NCBI GenBank assembly: GCA_037976565.1
Contig: CP137672.1
Span: 28,360,877-28,424,876 of the forward strand
Origin: Mesocentrotus franciscanus
Taxonomy: Eukaryota > Echinodermata > Echinoidea > Camarodonta > Strongylocentrotidae
Direction of reading: 5' to 3'
DNA length: 64,000 nucleotides
How positions within the stretch are numbered: position 1 is the first letter of the stretch; the number at the start of each line of letters is the position of its first letter. The notes under the pieces are model-generated. The model was not told the origin of the DNA and made no database searches. It was given only the letters and a program-made list of their open reading frames with translations. Positions 47,746 to 58,079 of the stretch are shown piece by piece. The position numbers and the translations under genes were made by a program.

Positions 47746-47874
47746 GCTGCCAACCATTCCAATTTTGGAGGAATAATTCCCATTTTGGGGCCTGAAAATT
47801 TCTGTGCGAGAACATACATGATGTATTATATTTCTAATTTTGTCTTAATATTTTACTGTGGAAGGTTGGTGGGT
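47746..47874. mobile_element. MITE related to 29239-29437, copy 2
   Basis: It starts CTGCCAACCATTCCAATTTT and ends AAGGTTGGTGGGT. It shares TTTTGGAGGAA with the other copy. Located 16 bp after the exon 6 donor. Confidence 0.55.
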
Positions 47875-48295
47875 ATGAAACAACTTCAGAAATTCAGAAC
47901 GAAGGTCCAAATACATCTACATACCTAAAATAACAATGATTGTGCAATTTTAAAGTCAGTGAAGTTTTAAACATCCTCTTTTGTTTCTATTTGTCTTTCA
48001 CTGCAAAAAAAACTCTGTGAATGGGTACAAAGATTTACTTACACATCAGCCTGTATTCTACTAGTTCAGTTTATACACTGAATGCTGGGATTAAATCATG
48101 TTCAGCAATGGGAAAACTAGGACTACGGTCTGACTGCCATTGTTTAACTCTACTTAAGGGCGGGCTTAAATCCAATGTCAGGTTAGAAAGTTTTGACAGA
48201 ATATGCCATATTGTTGATTGTTAATGCTTAATATTATTGTCATCTATCTCTGTAGTTTGATATGTGTGCGTCTCTCTGTTTTGTTTCATGTATAG

Positions 48296-48406
48296 AGGCG
48301 TAAACTTGATGCAGTGTACTTCTACGTGAGGAGTTTGGCAGCTACCAACCCATTTGTAACCGCTAGAGAAAGTTTGATGACCTTGTTTGAGGAGGTCAGG
48401 AGGAAG
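48296..48406 (+). CDS. SMG6: SMG6 coding exon 7
   Basis: After CATGTATAG it reads RRKLDAVYFYVRSLAATNPF, then VTARESLMTLFEEVRRK, in phase 0 at both ends (donor GTATCA). It matches the human RRKLDAVYYYMRSLAASNP helix pair. Confidence 0.97.
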
Positions 48407-48505
48407 GTATCAAATAAATAATGAGCATTTATTTAGCATATGAATATTCAAACTTTGGTTTTTGGATTCTTGGAAGTGGCATTGAAAGACACGAAAACAA
48501 TTTAA

Positions 48506-49287
48506 AGGGAAAGTCCACCCTCATATTAATTTGGTATTAACAGAAGCAGAAAAATAAGAGAAACAGGTCAGTGAAAGTTTGAGTAATATCCGATTAAAAA
48601 ACAGGAAAGTTATGAATTTTTGAAAGTGCGATCAATCAAACACAAATTGGCAACTCTGTGACATATCTTGCACCCTCCCCTCTCATTTGCACTGTACTAA
48701 AAAACGTCAAAGGTTAATATTTTCCCCTAAATATAATTATTGCAAATATATTTTGTATATAACCCCTGTATGAAACAAATCTATTCCCTCATCAACAACT
48801 AATATAATGAAAGTTTATGAAATTTTCTGTACAGAGCAAATTGGAGAGGAGCTCCCAAGATGCCTCACAGTGCTGCCAATTTGTGTTCCAATTATGACAA
48901 CTTCAAAAATTCGTAACTTTCCTATTTTTAATCGGATAGTGCTCAAACTTTCACTACTTGGTTTATTAAAGGTGGCGTAGCATGGCAATTACTGGTTAAC
49001 GCCATCTACGTCTTCTTTTGGACAACTGCACGTAAACGAATGGACTTGATTAACAGTAGTCAGTGACTTAATCTCTACATGGTCAGCTCGCGCTAGCCTT
49101 CGCGAAACAGACCGAAGTTCTCCTCACGCTTCGGTTTTGCGTATGTTGCACGCACGTAAATGCTGCAGTCGCGTCGTCCGTAGTCGTATTATACCCGATT
49201 GGCCCCGAGTAGGGCCATGGGAAAGACACAGTCTCGTCATGCTACACTCCCTTTAAAACCAAATTAATATCAGGGTAGACTTCCCCT
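48506..49287. mobile_element. TTAA-flanked element in SMG6 intron 7 (outer)
   Basis: AGGGAAAGTCCACCCTCATA at the left and the complement of ATCAGGGTAGACTTCCCCT at the right are inverted and flanked by TTAA (48502-48505 and 49288-49291). The arms extend through ATTAATTTGGT. It is interrupted by an inner element at 48970-49252. Confidence 0.8.
48970..49252. mobile_element. TTAA-flanked element nested in the outer one
   Basis: AGGTGGCGTAGCATG and CATGCTACACTCCCT are inverted ends, flanked by TTAA (48966-48969 and 49253-49256). It shares target preference but not interior sequence with its host element. Confidence 0.75.
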
Positions 49288-49375
49288 TTAAATCCAGTGT
49301 AAAATATTCCTTCAGGATAATCTTTAAGGATATGGGTAGTTTGAACTGCCTTCTAGTACTATTGTTCATTTAGGT

Positions 49376-50807
49376 CATGGGTGGCCAACCTGCGGCCCGC
49401 GAGCTCTTCTGGTGCGGCCCGCGGAGCATTGAAAAAAAAAATTATAAAAATAGCTCATAAATGAAATGCGGCCCGCATAGCAGCAATGAAATGGGGTAAA
49501 ACATTTACACACAGCTATCTCTATTTCCATAATTTGTTTTCATCATTCACAACATATTGACTCGTTATGGGGGTTTACTTTAGGGGGTTTAACCCCCCCC
49601 CACTTGGGCTGCCAAGTGAAAATGTGATGTGCATATTGTGAGAAGATATTCAACTCATCTGGTAACTTAACAAAACACATGATAACTCTGGATATAACTG
49701 TGTTTTAAACTGTTACTTGATTTTAAAAAGACGTTATCATGCACTGTTTTTTATGGTCTCCATTGTGTTAGAAGATGCCAGGAAAACATCACTTACGGGG
49801 TTCAAAATAGCAACAACAAAATCGCCTCGCCGCTGCTCGTGGACGATGCTCTGCATCGTCATTAGTCCCCTTAGCAAAAAGCTAGATCTGCCCTGAATAT
49901 ACAAATGTTGTGAATCGAGAAATATGTTTACAAATTGCAGGTGTGTACACGTATTGCATGAGTGTGTGTGGGGGTGAAGATCACCTACGGCCCGCCAAGT
50001 TATGCCAATAGTAAGCTGTGGCCCGCAAGCTTTAACCCTATGTTAACTGGGGGTTGACCCCTGTAGTAATTTAGCGACGACTCCGGAACCACAGCAGATG
50101 TCAATTTTTCCTTTCATGACTTTTTTCTTTTGGGTCTTACGCATCTTTTAAAAAAAATTTTGTGAAAATCGGACGTATAGTTACAAAGTCACGTGACCTT
50201 TTGTCTTTGCATGTCAGCCCGAAAATCGCTCATTTTTGTGATTTGTGTACAAAACATATTGAAATATAATTTTTCCTAAAGAGAGATAAAACATTGGTTA
50301 TTTGGTCTTGTTCAAAGTTAAGGTGTTTGTTTTGGGGTCAAAATAGATGAATTGTAGTTAGGAATGAAATAAGACAACAAAAATAATAAAATACATAAGT
50401 TAAAAAAACAATGAAATACATAAGAAATTATCAAAACAAGAGATAACATAAGGAATAACCTGGCTCTTCCAATTTTTTTTGTCGTATTATTATTCCAAAT
50501 GGTCTAACGAATATATGTATCGAAAAAGAATGCTTAAATATGAATAATATATGATTTATGGGTAAAAATGTGAATGTTATGACCTTATTTGCATAAATTA
50601 CCATAAATATGCAAATGAGTGAATTTTTCAAAATATTGAAATTACCATAGTATTCTATACACTTCACTTGACATGCATGCAAATTTTTGCGGCGATTGGC
50701 TGTGAAACGGCCGAGATCTTAGGGGGGAGTCAAATTGACCCCCCCTCAGTAAAAACCTGGTCTGAAATAGCCCAGTTAGAATAGGGTTAAAAGGTTGGCC
50801 ACCCCTG
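49376..50807. mobile_element. hAT-like element in SMG6 intron 7
   Basis: CATGGGTGGCCAACCT and AGGTTGGCCACCCCTG are inverted termini. The 8-bp direct repeat ATTTAGGT flanks them (49368-49375 and 50808-50815). Sub-terminal GCGGCCCGC strings recur at both sides. No transposase frame; non-autonomous. Confidence 0.85.
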
Positions 50808-51067
50808 ATTTAGGTAAACCAGTTTACACTCGGGTAAATGAACAAGTAAAACCTGTTCTTATTTTAGTGCTCGAATAACTCAATTCATCCATCATGTAAT
50901 TTAATTCTTTCAGCACATTTGTCAACTCATTTCAAAGTTAATTGTTCCAAAATCATATCATATCAATCCATTTATTGATGTAAAATCTGAAGTCCAAGGT
51001 ATAAGTGCACCATCATCTTTTGTGTGTGTTGTTACAATGGGCTATATTGTCATCGCTGTTCTACCAG

Positions 51068-51298
51068 GTAGCACACACAGAGCAGGAGGATTTGGAGGCA
51101 AGGAAAGACATGGAGAGGAGGAGAGAACAGAGGAGAAAGAGAAGGAGGAGACCCTCTCAAGATGAGAACAGAGGAAGGAAGGAGGTCTGGGTTGCTCATG
51201 ATGGGAGGAGGGTAGGAGGAGAGAAGATGGAAGAAGAAGAGGAAGATGACGATGAGAGGGAGATCGGGGAGAATCTCTCCAACCTGTCTGCCACTGAG
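51068..51298 (+). CDS. SMG6: SMG6 coding exon 8
   Basis: After TTCTACCAG it reads VAHTEQEDLEARKDMERRRE, a basic stretch, VWVAHDGRR, an acidic stretch and NLSNLSATE, in phase 0 at both ends (donor GTGAGC). It equals the human linker between the helical halves (EIWIHP...LSPSDLNKRF). Highly charged, probably a surface loop. Confidence 0.92.
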
Positions 51299-51309
51299 GT
51301 GAGCTTAGA

Positions 51310-51690
51310 TTTCTATGACAACTATCTCTATGACAACTATATTCCAAGGACAACTATTCCCCAGGACAACTATCCTCCCAGACAACTACCCCCAGGAAAA
51401 ATATATCCTAGGACTATTATTATCCCCAAGGACAAGTACCCTCTAGGACAGCTATCCTAAGCTCAACTATCCTAAGGACAACTGTCCTCAGGACATTTAT
51501 CCCTAACGTCAACTTCCCCCTAGGACAACTATCCCCTAGGACAACTATCTGAAGGACAAATATCCCCAGGATAACTATCCCCTGGGACAACTATTCCCTG
51601 GGACAACTATTCCCAGGACAACTATTCCCAGGACAATTATCCCCCAGGCTAACAACTCTTCCTTATTTTGACAACTTTTCCCCAGGACAA
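51310..51690 (+). repeat. Minisatellite based on CAGGACAACTATCCCC
   Basis: About 20 degenerate units of 13-16 bp begin 12 bp after the exon 8 donor. The exon 8 frame stays open into them up to 51460, giving YDNY/DNYPP-like residues if the intron were retained. Confidence 0.85.
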
Positions 51691-52037
51691 CTGTCCTGAA
51701 ATGTAACCACCTGCTAGGAAAGTCCCACAGGCAACTCCCCACCTCCTGTGAGGTAATACGAACAGATGGGTAATCATCTTTTGAGTGATAGATTGAGTAG
51801 ACATCATAAATCTAAAGATTTCACTAGGTCATTAGGTAGACACTGATGAGAAGATGAGTTATTGGCTGGACATCAGTAATTGGCAAGGCAAAAATTTCTC
51901 CTCTTTATTTTGATAGTATATTGCTCATATGAGTTTTAAGATGCTCTTTTCACATGCTTGGCTTGGTCATTGCTACCTCATGCATAATTTTTTGGGGATT
52001 TATAATGACAATATGAATTTACTCTCCTTTTCCTCAG

Positions 52038-52099
52038 CTCAACAAAAAGTTTGTGCTAAGTTTCTTGAACGTCCATGGGAAGCTCTTCACAAAGACAGG
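52038..52099 (+). CDS. SMG6: SMG6 coding exon 9
   Basis: After TTCCTCAG it reads LNKKFVLSFLNVHGKLFTKT, ending in phase 2 (GG) before GTAAGA. Matches human LNKRFILSFLHAHGKLFTR. Confidence 0.96.
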
Positions 52100-52474
52100 G
52101 TAAGATAACCCAAATAATTTGTAGATCATGCTTGGTTAGTGTAGATCATGCTTGGTTAGTTTAGTATTGCAATATTCCTACAGCTATCTTGAAACACCTA
52201 AAAAAACACTTACTTTTTAAGCCAGAAATAGGAATCTTTTCTTTGGAAATAAACATGAAATAAACGTGATTATTGTTAATTAATTGTTTTTAAATTTGCC
52301 TTCAACTTTATTTTCAGTGAAAAGTAATCCCCAATTGAAGTAATATATGCCCCAATTGAAAGGAAAATACTTTGTATCTCTTATAGGAATTTAAGGTACA
52401 ATGTAAGATTTTGGTGCACTACAACACATGTCGATCAAAAGTAATATGCCAATAACTTAGATCTGTAGCTCTTA

Positions 52475-52764
52475 GACCCCGTTTACAGTGAGAAAAGGGC
52501 CAGGGCCGGGCCGCGGCCTAGTCGGCCCCGCAATTATGTGCGTTTACAGTGGCAGGTTGGGCCCGATTTGGCCCTGCGTGCGTTTACAGTGAGAAAAGCC
52601 GGGCGGAGCCGCGGCCCGGCCGCGACTGAGACTACCTCCAGAGCAGGGCCAAATGCGCGGCCACTTTTTGCCTCTCATTTGGCCTTTTATGCGTTTACAG
52701 TGCTAGGCCGGGCCCCGGCCCGGCCCGGCCCGGCCCGGCCTTTTTGCTCACTGTAAACAGGGTC
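52475..52764. mobile_element. PIF/Harbinger-like MITE of CGGCC repeats in SMG6 intron 9
   Basis: GACCCCGTTTACAGTGAGAA and TCACTGTAAACAGGGTC are inverted, flanked by TTA (52472-52474 and 52765-52767). The interior repeats GCGTTTACAGTG and GGCCGGGCC strings. The terminus is related to that of the element at 25580. Confidence 0.78.
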
Positions 52765-52934
52765 TTAGTCATTGTAAATAATTTTTTTAATTCTTTTGAT
52801 TGCAAACTGGGCTACCTGTTACTACTTGATCAACCTGATGACTACTAAATTTCATTCCCATAGATTTAATACAGGAACCGCTTGTTTCCCTTAGGCAACG
52901 GGTTAAGAAGTCGATGTGTTTATTTATTTGACAG

Positions 52935-53080
52935 GATGGAGGCCTTCGAGCATGCGATAGAGCATCTATTAAGAGAGTTCAAGGCACTCCTAGACCACTC
53001 GCCTTCAGCCATCTTGAGTACAAGACTCATTCAACTCATGGCTATCAACATGTTTGCTGTTGCTAACACATCCCCTTCAG
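52935..53080 (+). CDS. SMG6: SMG6 coding exon 10
   Basis: G completes Gly. It reads MEAFEHAIEHLLREFKALLD, then HSPSAILSTRLIQLMAINMF and AVANTSPS, ending in phase 1 before GTGAGT. Matches human VLKEFQVLLQHSPSPIGSTRMLQLMTINMFAV. Confidence 0.96.
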
Positions 53081-53154
53081 GTGAGTCAGGGTGGGACATT
53101 TGGAAAAAGGATTGGGTAGGTTGGGGATGGGGGGTAAGGGTAAGATAAAGTTCA

Positions 53155-53225
53155 GTGCTCGTATAACTCATCCCTATCAACATGTTTGCTGTACAGCTAA
53201 CACCTCCATGTCACCTCTACTATTA
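53155..53225 (+). pseudogene. Downstream partial copy of the end of SMG6 exon 10
   Basis: AACTCATCCCTATCAACATG, then TTTGCTGTACAGCTAACACC, repeats the last ~50 bp of exon 10 about 132 bp downstream. No donor follows. The region between also resembles itself poorly, so the unit is close to 130 bp. Confidence 0.75.
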
Positions 53226-53338
53226 TCCATTTTAGTAGTCTTTAATTTTCTAGCATTATGGTCTGCACTGTGCCAATTGTGCGATTGCTAAATTGCATGG
53301 ATAATGGATATGAGAAAAAATTCATGACTTGATGAGAT

Positions 53339-53664
53339 CTGGGCCCTATTTCTCATAACTAGTGCAGCCAGTGATAAATATAGATCATGTCTATTGTTAA
53401 CCAGTTACAAAATGTCTATCATATCAGTCATTAGTGAGCTACAATGCACACGGTATCTAATCCTGTTATTAGATCATATTTATTCAGGTTTAGTACCTTG
53501 AAAAGATGTCCAGGGACCCGTTTCTCAAAGCCTTTTTTTTCAATGACAAATGACAAAAACCAGTGACAAATCTGCTGATAACCAATCAGAAGCAAGGATT
53601 TCACTAGCTTATAACAAAACTGTCATTCGTCACTGATGACAAGTTTTGTAAAATGGGGCCCAGA
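53339..53664. mobile_element. MITE-like segment with CTGGGCCC ends
   Basis: ATCTGGGCCCTATTTCTCAT and AAAATGGGGCCCAGAT are inverted ends. The middle carries a GACCCGTTTCTCAAAGCC string, possibly another element's end. Boundaries are approximate. Confidence 0.5.
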
Positions 53665-53761
53665 TTGACCCATATTCAAGATCTAAATATCAATCAACAG
53701 AACCATGTTATATTCTGTTGTTCTGTTGCATTGCCGATTTGCTAATTTGTCTTACCATTAG

Positions 53762-53872
53762 GTGAAAGTCCTTCCCCAGCTGAGACTTATCCGCAACTCC
53801 TAGAGCAAGCCATCCTGCTTGGTCTCAACATGTTTGCCTTATTATGCTTGAGATGTTGTTCACTCTTACAAG
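53762..53872 (+). CDS. SMG6: SMG6 coding exon 11
   Basis: GT completes Gly. It reads ESPSPAETYPQLLEQAILLG, then LNMFALLCLRCCSLLQ, ending in phase 1 before GTATGG. It corresponds to human EQAAALGLAMFSLLVRRCTCLL. Confidence 0.94.
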
Positions 53873-53979
53873 GTATGGTTACACTCCTCATAAATTCTAC
53901 AGAGCTTTCCTATATGTCATGTGTCTATGTTCTGTTCATGTTATACATGTACATGTGATTTAGTCTTTGAATTCCTTGT

Positions 53980-54252
53980 TTTATTCATTAGGGAGTTTTT
54001 TTTAGTTAGTTTCTTTTCCCTTTTCCACTTTTCCTATGATATAGTTGTAACAGTGTTTATAGTTAGTTCCGCAGAATTTTTACCAATGGTTAATAATTGT
54101 TTTGAGGGACCTTACCTTTACAAGCTTAGCTTTGCCTGAGGTCTCCTTATCTTTATCTTTGCAATGTATAATTGTTTTCAATGCATAACTAGTGTATTCT
54201 ATTTATGAGAATGTTATTCTAAAGAAGATACATTAAACGTGAACTTGAACCT
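53980..54252 (+). mobile_element. Possible LINE 3' end
   Basis: The text GCCTGAGGTCTCCTTATCTT, then TATTTATGAGAATGTTATTC, ending in a GTGAACTTGAACC tail, resembles 3' untranslated ends of L2/CR1-type LINEs. No coding part is present. Confidence 0.4.
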
Positions 54253-54429
54253 TGCCCAAGCCCTTATCCTAACTCTGACTCTAACCTTAACCTCAATACT
54301 AATCCTAACCCTAACCTTGATGTTAACCCTTACCCTAAGCCTGACCTAACATGGACACCTTTATTGATACCTGGTTGGGTAATGTGCAGTAAATCCTTTC
54401 TTTCTATTGGGTCTGTTGTGTCATGACAG

Positions 54430-54504
54430 ATTATCAAGATCGACCAATCACTGATCAGTGTGCTTACATGTATCTCATGAGCTACGTGAGTTCCTAACTG
54501 GTGT
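54430..54504 (+). pseudogene. Decayed partial copy of SMG6 exon 12
   Basis: After CATGACAG comes ATTATCAAGATCGACCAATC, then ACTGATCAGTGTG and CTCATGAGCTACGTGAG, ending CTGGTGTCA. It parallels the real exon from its first base to codon ~27 (GAGCTCCACGAGCTAC...CTGGTGTCA). The (ATC)n microsatellite begins at the breakpoint. Confidence 0.82.
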
Positions 54505-54644
<140 letters not shown>

Positions 54645-54688
54645 ATATTTAGTTGATTTTTATAATTGATAATAATTATCTCTCCCAG

Positions 54689-54836
54689 ATCATCTAGATC
54701 AACAGAACACTGATCAGAGTGTGTTGTCTCAGGAGCTCCACGAGCTACTACCTGGTGTCAAGGTCTATGCTGACTGGATGATGTGTCATCCAAAGCTCTG
54801 GAACCCTCCTCCTAGCTGTGATACTACCTCATACAG
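54689..54836 (+). CDS. SMG6: SMG6 coding exon 12
   Basis: AT completes Asp. It reads HLDQQNTDQSVLSQELHELL, then PGVKVYADWMMCHPKLWNPP and PSCDTTSY, ending in phase 2 before GTCAGT. It matches human [26 protein letters not shown]. Confidence 0.96.
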
Positions 54837-55663
54837 GTCAGTGGGAATTTACCAAGTATAGCTTGTAGACGAGGTTGAGTTCTGGCCATGTGATTGCATT
54901 GTGAAAGAAACTGTCTTGAAGCGATGTGGCACAAGCATTTTGAAACTTGTAAAGATAGGCATGCGTATGACAAACTTTCCTTTATTAACTGGAGTAAAAA
55001 TTTTAAAAATGAGAACCATAAACTACAGGTTTCAGAATATTTGTATGTGCTCACACACACACCTGTGTAACAGTGATTTTTTCGAGGTACACCTGTAAGT
55101 GGCCCTACACAGTGCAATCCATGTACATGTCTTTTTGCATCTCAAAAATTCCAATCAATTTTTGACTGAGTTGTATAATATAATAATATTTGAAGGAGTT
55201 CTGCAGATCAGAAGAACACTTTGAATAGAAATATTACGCAAGCACGTCAATGCCTCTCACATATGATCGCATTGTCATTGCACGGCTAGCCAGCTAGCTC
55301 AGGAGGCCAAGATACTCAGTCTCATCGCGGCCCCACCGGCACTACCATGTGCGTAGGTACCCTAGATGTTAATGCCAACTCAATGTGCAAATAATCGCAG
55401 GCGGGAAAAGTGCGGGGAAAATAGAATTAGAATATCTTTAACACAGAAATAATGTTATGTACTCATTTATTCTCATATATGACTATACTTTTTTTTTTGG
55501 GGGAGCAGACTGAGGTGGGAAAGCAGTTTTGTTGGGAGGCTGAGTGGGAGAATCATCTCTAAGGCAGGAGTCTCCCGCCAGGGGGCAGTAGACTTGGCAT
55601 GTCGGTTTATCATTCAACTTGTAACTCCTTACATCGCTAATGATTTTTTTTTTATATATATAG

Positions 55664-55761
55664 TGCGTCGCTTGATGTTTGGTCTTCAGTAGCACAGTTC
55701 TTGAACCTAGTCAAGAGAGTGGCTGTGCCTGATGTCAAGTTTGCTGTCAACGTTGAAGAAG
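55664..55761 (+). CDS. SMG6: SMG6 coding exon 13
   Basis: T completes Ser after TATATATAG. It reads ASLDVWSSVAQFLNLVKRVA, then VPDVKFAVNVEE, ending in phase 1 before GTATTT. Human: VDVWSTLADFCNILTAV. Confidence 0.92.
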
Positions 55762-56047
55762 GTATTTGCCTATCCTCAAACCTCATAAGTACTTCATTTT
55801 TTTCTTTACCCTATCATAGTTCAGAATTTTCAGAAAGATTAAATGAATTGGCTATTTCTCCTCAAATCGGCAACAATTATTGATATTTCCCACTCTTTCA
55901 TAGTTTTAAAAAAATTGAAAAGTCTATTCAATGAAACAGTGTGAATGAAAATTACCGAGATTGCCACTTTGTACATGAAAATAGTGATTATGAATATCAC
56001 TTTTCAATGCCAAATTTGGGATTTCAAAGATTATTTTTGATTATTTC

Positions 56048-56156
56048 TCTCTCTATTACCTGACTTGCTTTCATTGAATTCTTACTGTACCCTTTAACAG
56101 AGAGTCTAGAGGTCTTGTTACCGGAAGATATGTCAGGTTCTGTGTCTTTTTTGGCC
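56048..56156 (+). pseudogene. Decayed upstream copy of SMG6 exon 14 with its 3' splice site
   Basis: TTCATTGAATTCTTACTGTA, then CCCTTTAACAG (to 56100), precedes AGAGTCTAGAGGTCTTGTTA, CCGGAAGATATGTCAGG and a truncated end at GGCCCTC. It is followed at once by the next copy (56157 on). The splice acceptor is intact, but the exon is cut short with no donor. Confidence 0.9.
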
Positions 56157-56220
56157 CTCTCTCTATAACCTGACTTTATACTTTATACTTTCATTGAAGT
56201 CTTACTGTACCCTTTAACAG

Positions 56221-56324
56221 ACAGCCTAGAAGTCTTGTTACCTGAAGATATGGCACTGTCAGGTTTTGTGCCACTCATGGCCCTCCCTCTACAACCTGTA
56301 TTCATTCAAGCTGATACGTCCAAG
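56221..56324 (+). CDS. SMG6: SMG6 coding exon 14
   Basis: AC completes Asp after CCCTTTAACAG. It reads SLEVLLPEDMALSGFVPLMA, then LPLQPVFIQADTSK, in phase 0 at GTAAGC. It matches human LILEEDRLLSGFVPLLAAP...VEKTSDK. Confidence 0.95.
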
Positions 56325-56779
56325 GTAAGCAGATTTTAACATATTAGTTGGACCGTAATATTCTTTGCCAGGATTCTGTCATTTTATTTTAACGATTACA
56401 ATGTGCCCTTAGTTTGACTTTTTAATCTCATGATACAGCCTCCAACAGCCAGATGGTATTGGAAAATGATATTTTTTATATGGTATTCTGAAAACTATGT
56501 TGTTAGCATTTGGAGTATTTTAACATTGATTTACGCCATTCCATACTCATATTGCTCGGAGAATTACATTTTATCCTGTTGACATGGTCCTTGAGGTAGT
56601 AAATTTTTTAAACTTTAGCTTTGATTTTAAATATGAACATCCTTAACATTTTAAAGCAAAAACGATTAGTTGTTAATGGGAAAATGATAGCTATAAAGAT
56701 TGATCAGAATTCTGAAAACAACCATGAAATAATTAAACAGAATTTAACAGATGTGTGATGAATTATCTTCCTGTTACAG

Positions 56780-56959
56780 ATCCTTGCCAACGATCGTGTT
56801 CGCCTTGACTCACTGACCATGTTTGGTGAGTATCTTAGTGGACAGGAGACTCCTCTCATCAGCTTCTCGGTCAAGACCGATTCCTACGTCTCCGTAGCCC
56901 CAAGGGCACTACCTCGCAGAGAGACAGATCACAGCTATCTTCAGGCCAAAGACCTTGAG
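56780..56959 (+). CDS. SMG6: SMG6 coding exon 15
   Basis: After CCTGTTACAG it reads ILANDRVRLDSLTMFGEYLS, then GQETPLISFSVKTDSYVSVA and PRALPRRETDHSYLQAKDLE, in phase 0 before GTGAGC. Human: RV..L..FLEALCGQEEPLLAF...YVSVAP. Confidence 0.95.
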
Positions 56960-57029
56960 GTGAGCAGTATGGATGGTATTCTTAAAACTAAGTTTGTAAA
57001 ATGATGTTTATCGTCATAACATATTAATG

Positions 57030-57200
57030 CGGAGGCGAGACGGCTCAGTGGTACAGCAGTGGTCTCATAACTAGGAGGACCTGGGTTCAAAACTAAATGG
57101 ATTCCTTCGTGCCCTTTGGAAAGGTATTAATCCTCCTTACCAAGTCCCTCTGGGAGTGAGCTGTTAGTCCCCTGGTTGCTTCCTTACAAGCAAACATATG
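57030..57200 (+). mobile_element. tRNA-derived SINE
   Basis: An A box (GGCTCAGTGGTACAGCAG, 57042-57059) and a B box (GGGTTCAAAAC, 57082-57092) are spaced as in a tRNA gene. The sequence does not fold into a usable tRNA, and a tRNA-unrelated body follows (CCTTTGGAAAGGTATTAATC). The 3' end is not defined. Confidence 0.7.
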
Positions 57201-57675
57201 CTTTCTTTCTTAGCAGTCAGGTAAAATAGCCATCAAACTATTGTAAAAGAAGGACAGGTTCTTGGTTCTTGTTTGCGCAGAGGTGACCGTGTATGCATTG
57301 GGTTACAAGAGACATGTATACAGGCAGCAATAACAAGTGATTATTTCATGCAATTTCATGCTGTTATGATAGTTAGTGTTATTTACCTTAACATAATAGA
57401 AAACAGGCTTCAGAATATGGCCCATGGTCATTGTTAACACCATTAAGGACAAATATCAAAATTTTGCAGTGAGGTCCAGTAACTTTTGATTCAGAGCCCT
57501 AAAAGTGCACCATATGCATGAGCAGAAAAAAACCAACATTGCTGTACAAATTGTGTCTGTTTATGGTGCATTATCATTTTACCAGGCATTTTACACAGAT
57601 AATTTTTTTTGTGGACAACGATAATTAATCCTTACAATTGATTATGTGTTGAATAGATATGACACCAACCCTAGA

Positions 57676-57729
57676 TCTTTACTCATTTCTCATTTCTTTC
57701 CTTGTCTGTATAGAAAGAGTGGATAGTGG

Positions 57730-57773
<44 letters not shown>

Positions 57774-57807
57774 GTGGTGGTGATGATGTTGATGGTGGTG
57801 ATGATGT

Positions 57808-57848
<41 letters not shown>

Positions 57849-58079
57849 GTGGTGATGATGATGTTGATGATGATGATGTTGATGATGTTGATGATGACGA
57901 TGATGATGATGATGATGATGATGATATTCTCTACTTGTTTCTCATTTCTTTCTTTGTCTGTGTATTTAAAGAGTGGGTCATGATGATGAGGATAATGTCA
58001 ATTTCAATTATGTCAATACATAAATATACACCAACAGTAGTTCTCCACTTGTTAATCATTTCTTTCTATGTCTCTGCAG
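57676..58079 (+). pseudogene. Two decayed upstream copies of SMG6 exon 16 with 3' splice regions
   Basis: Copy 1: TTTCTCATTTCTTTCCTTGT, then CTGTATAG (to 57713), then AAAGAGTGGATAGTGGTGAT. Copy 2: TTTCTCATTTCTTTCTTTGT, then CTGTGTATTTAAAGAGTGGG (around 57970), then CATGATGATGAGGATAATGTC. Real exon: TCATTTCTTTCTATGTCTCT, then GCAG, then AGAGGAGACGATAATGATGAT. Copy 1's exon part runs directly into the (GAT)n tract. Confidence 0.82.
57731..57926 (+). repeat. (GAT)n microsatellite, interrupted
   Basis: About 196 bp of GATGAT with GTTGAT and GGTGAT variants, inside pseudo-exon copy 1. It reads as poly-Asp in one frame and poly-Met in another; those frames are not genes. Confidence 0.97.

Noticed and set aside
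57030..57110. Functional tRNA gene
   Set aside because: A and B boxes are present, but the cloverleaf arms do not pair properly, and a SINE-like body follows.
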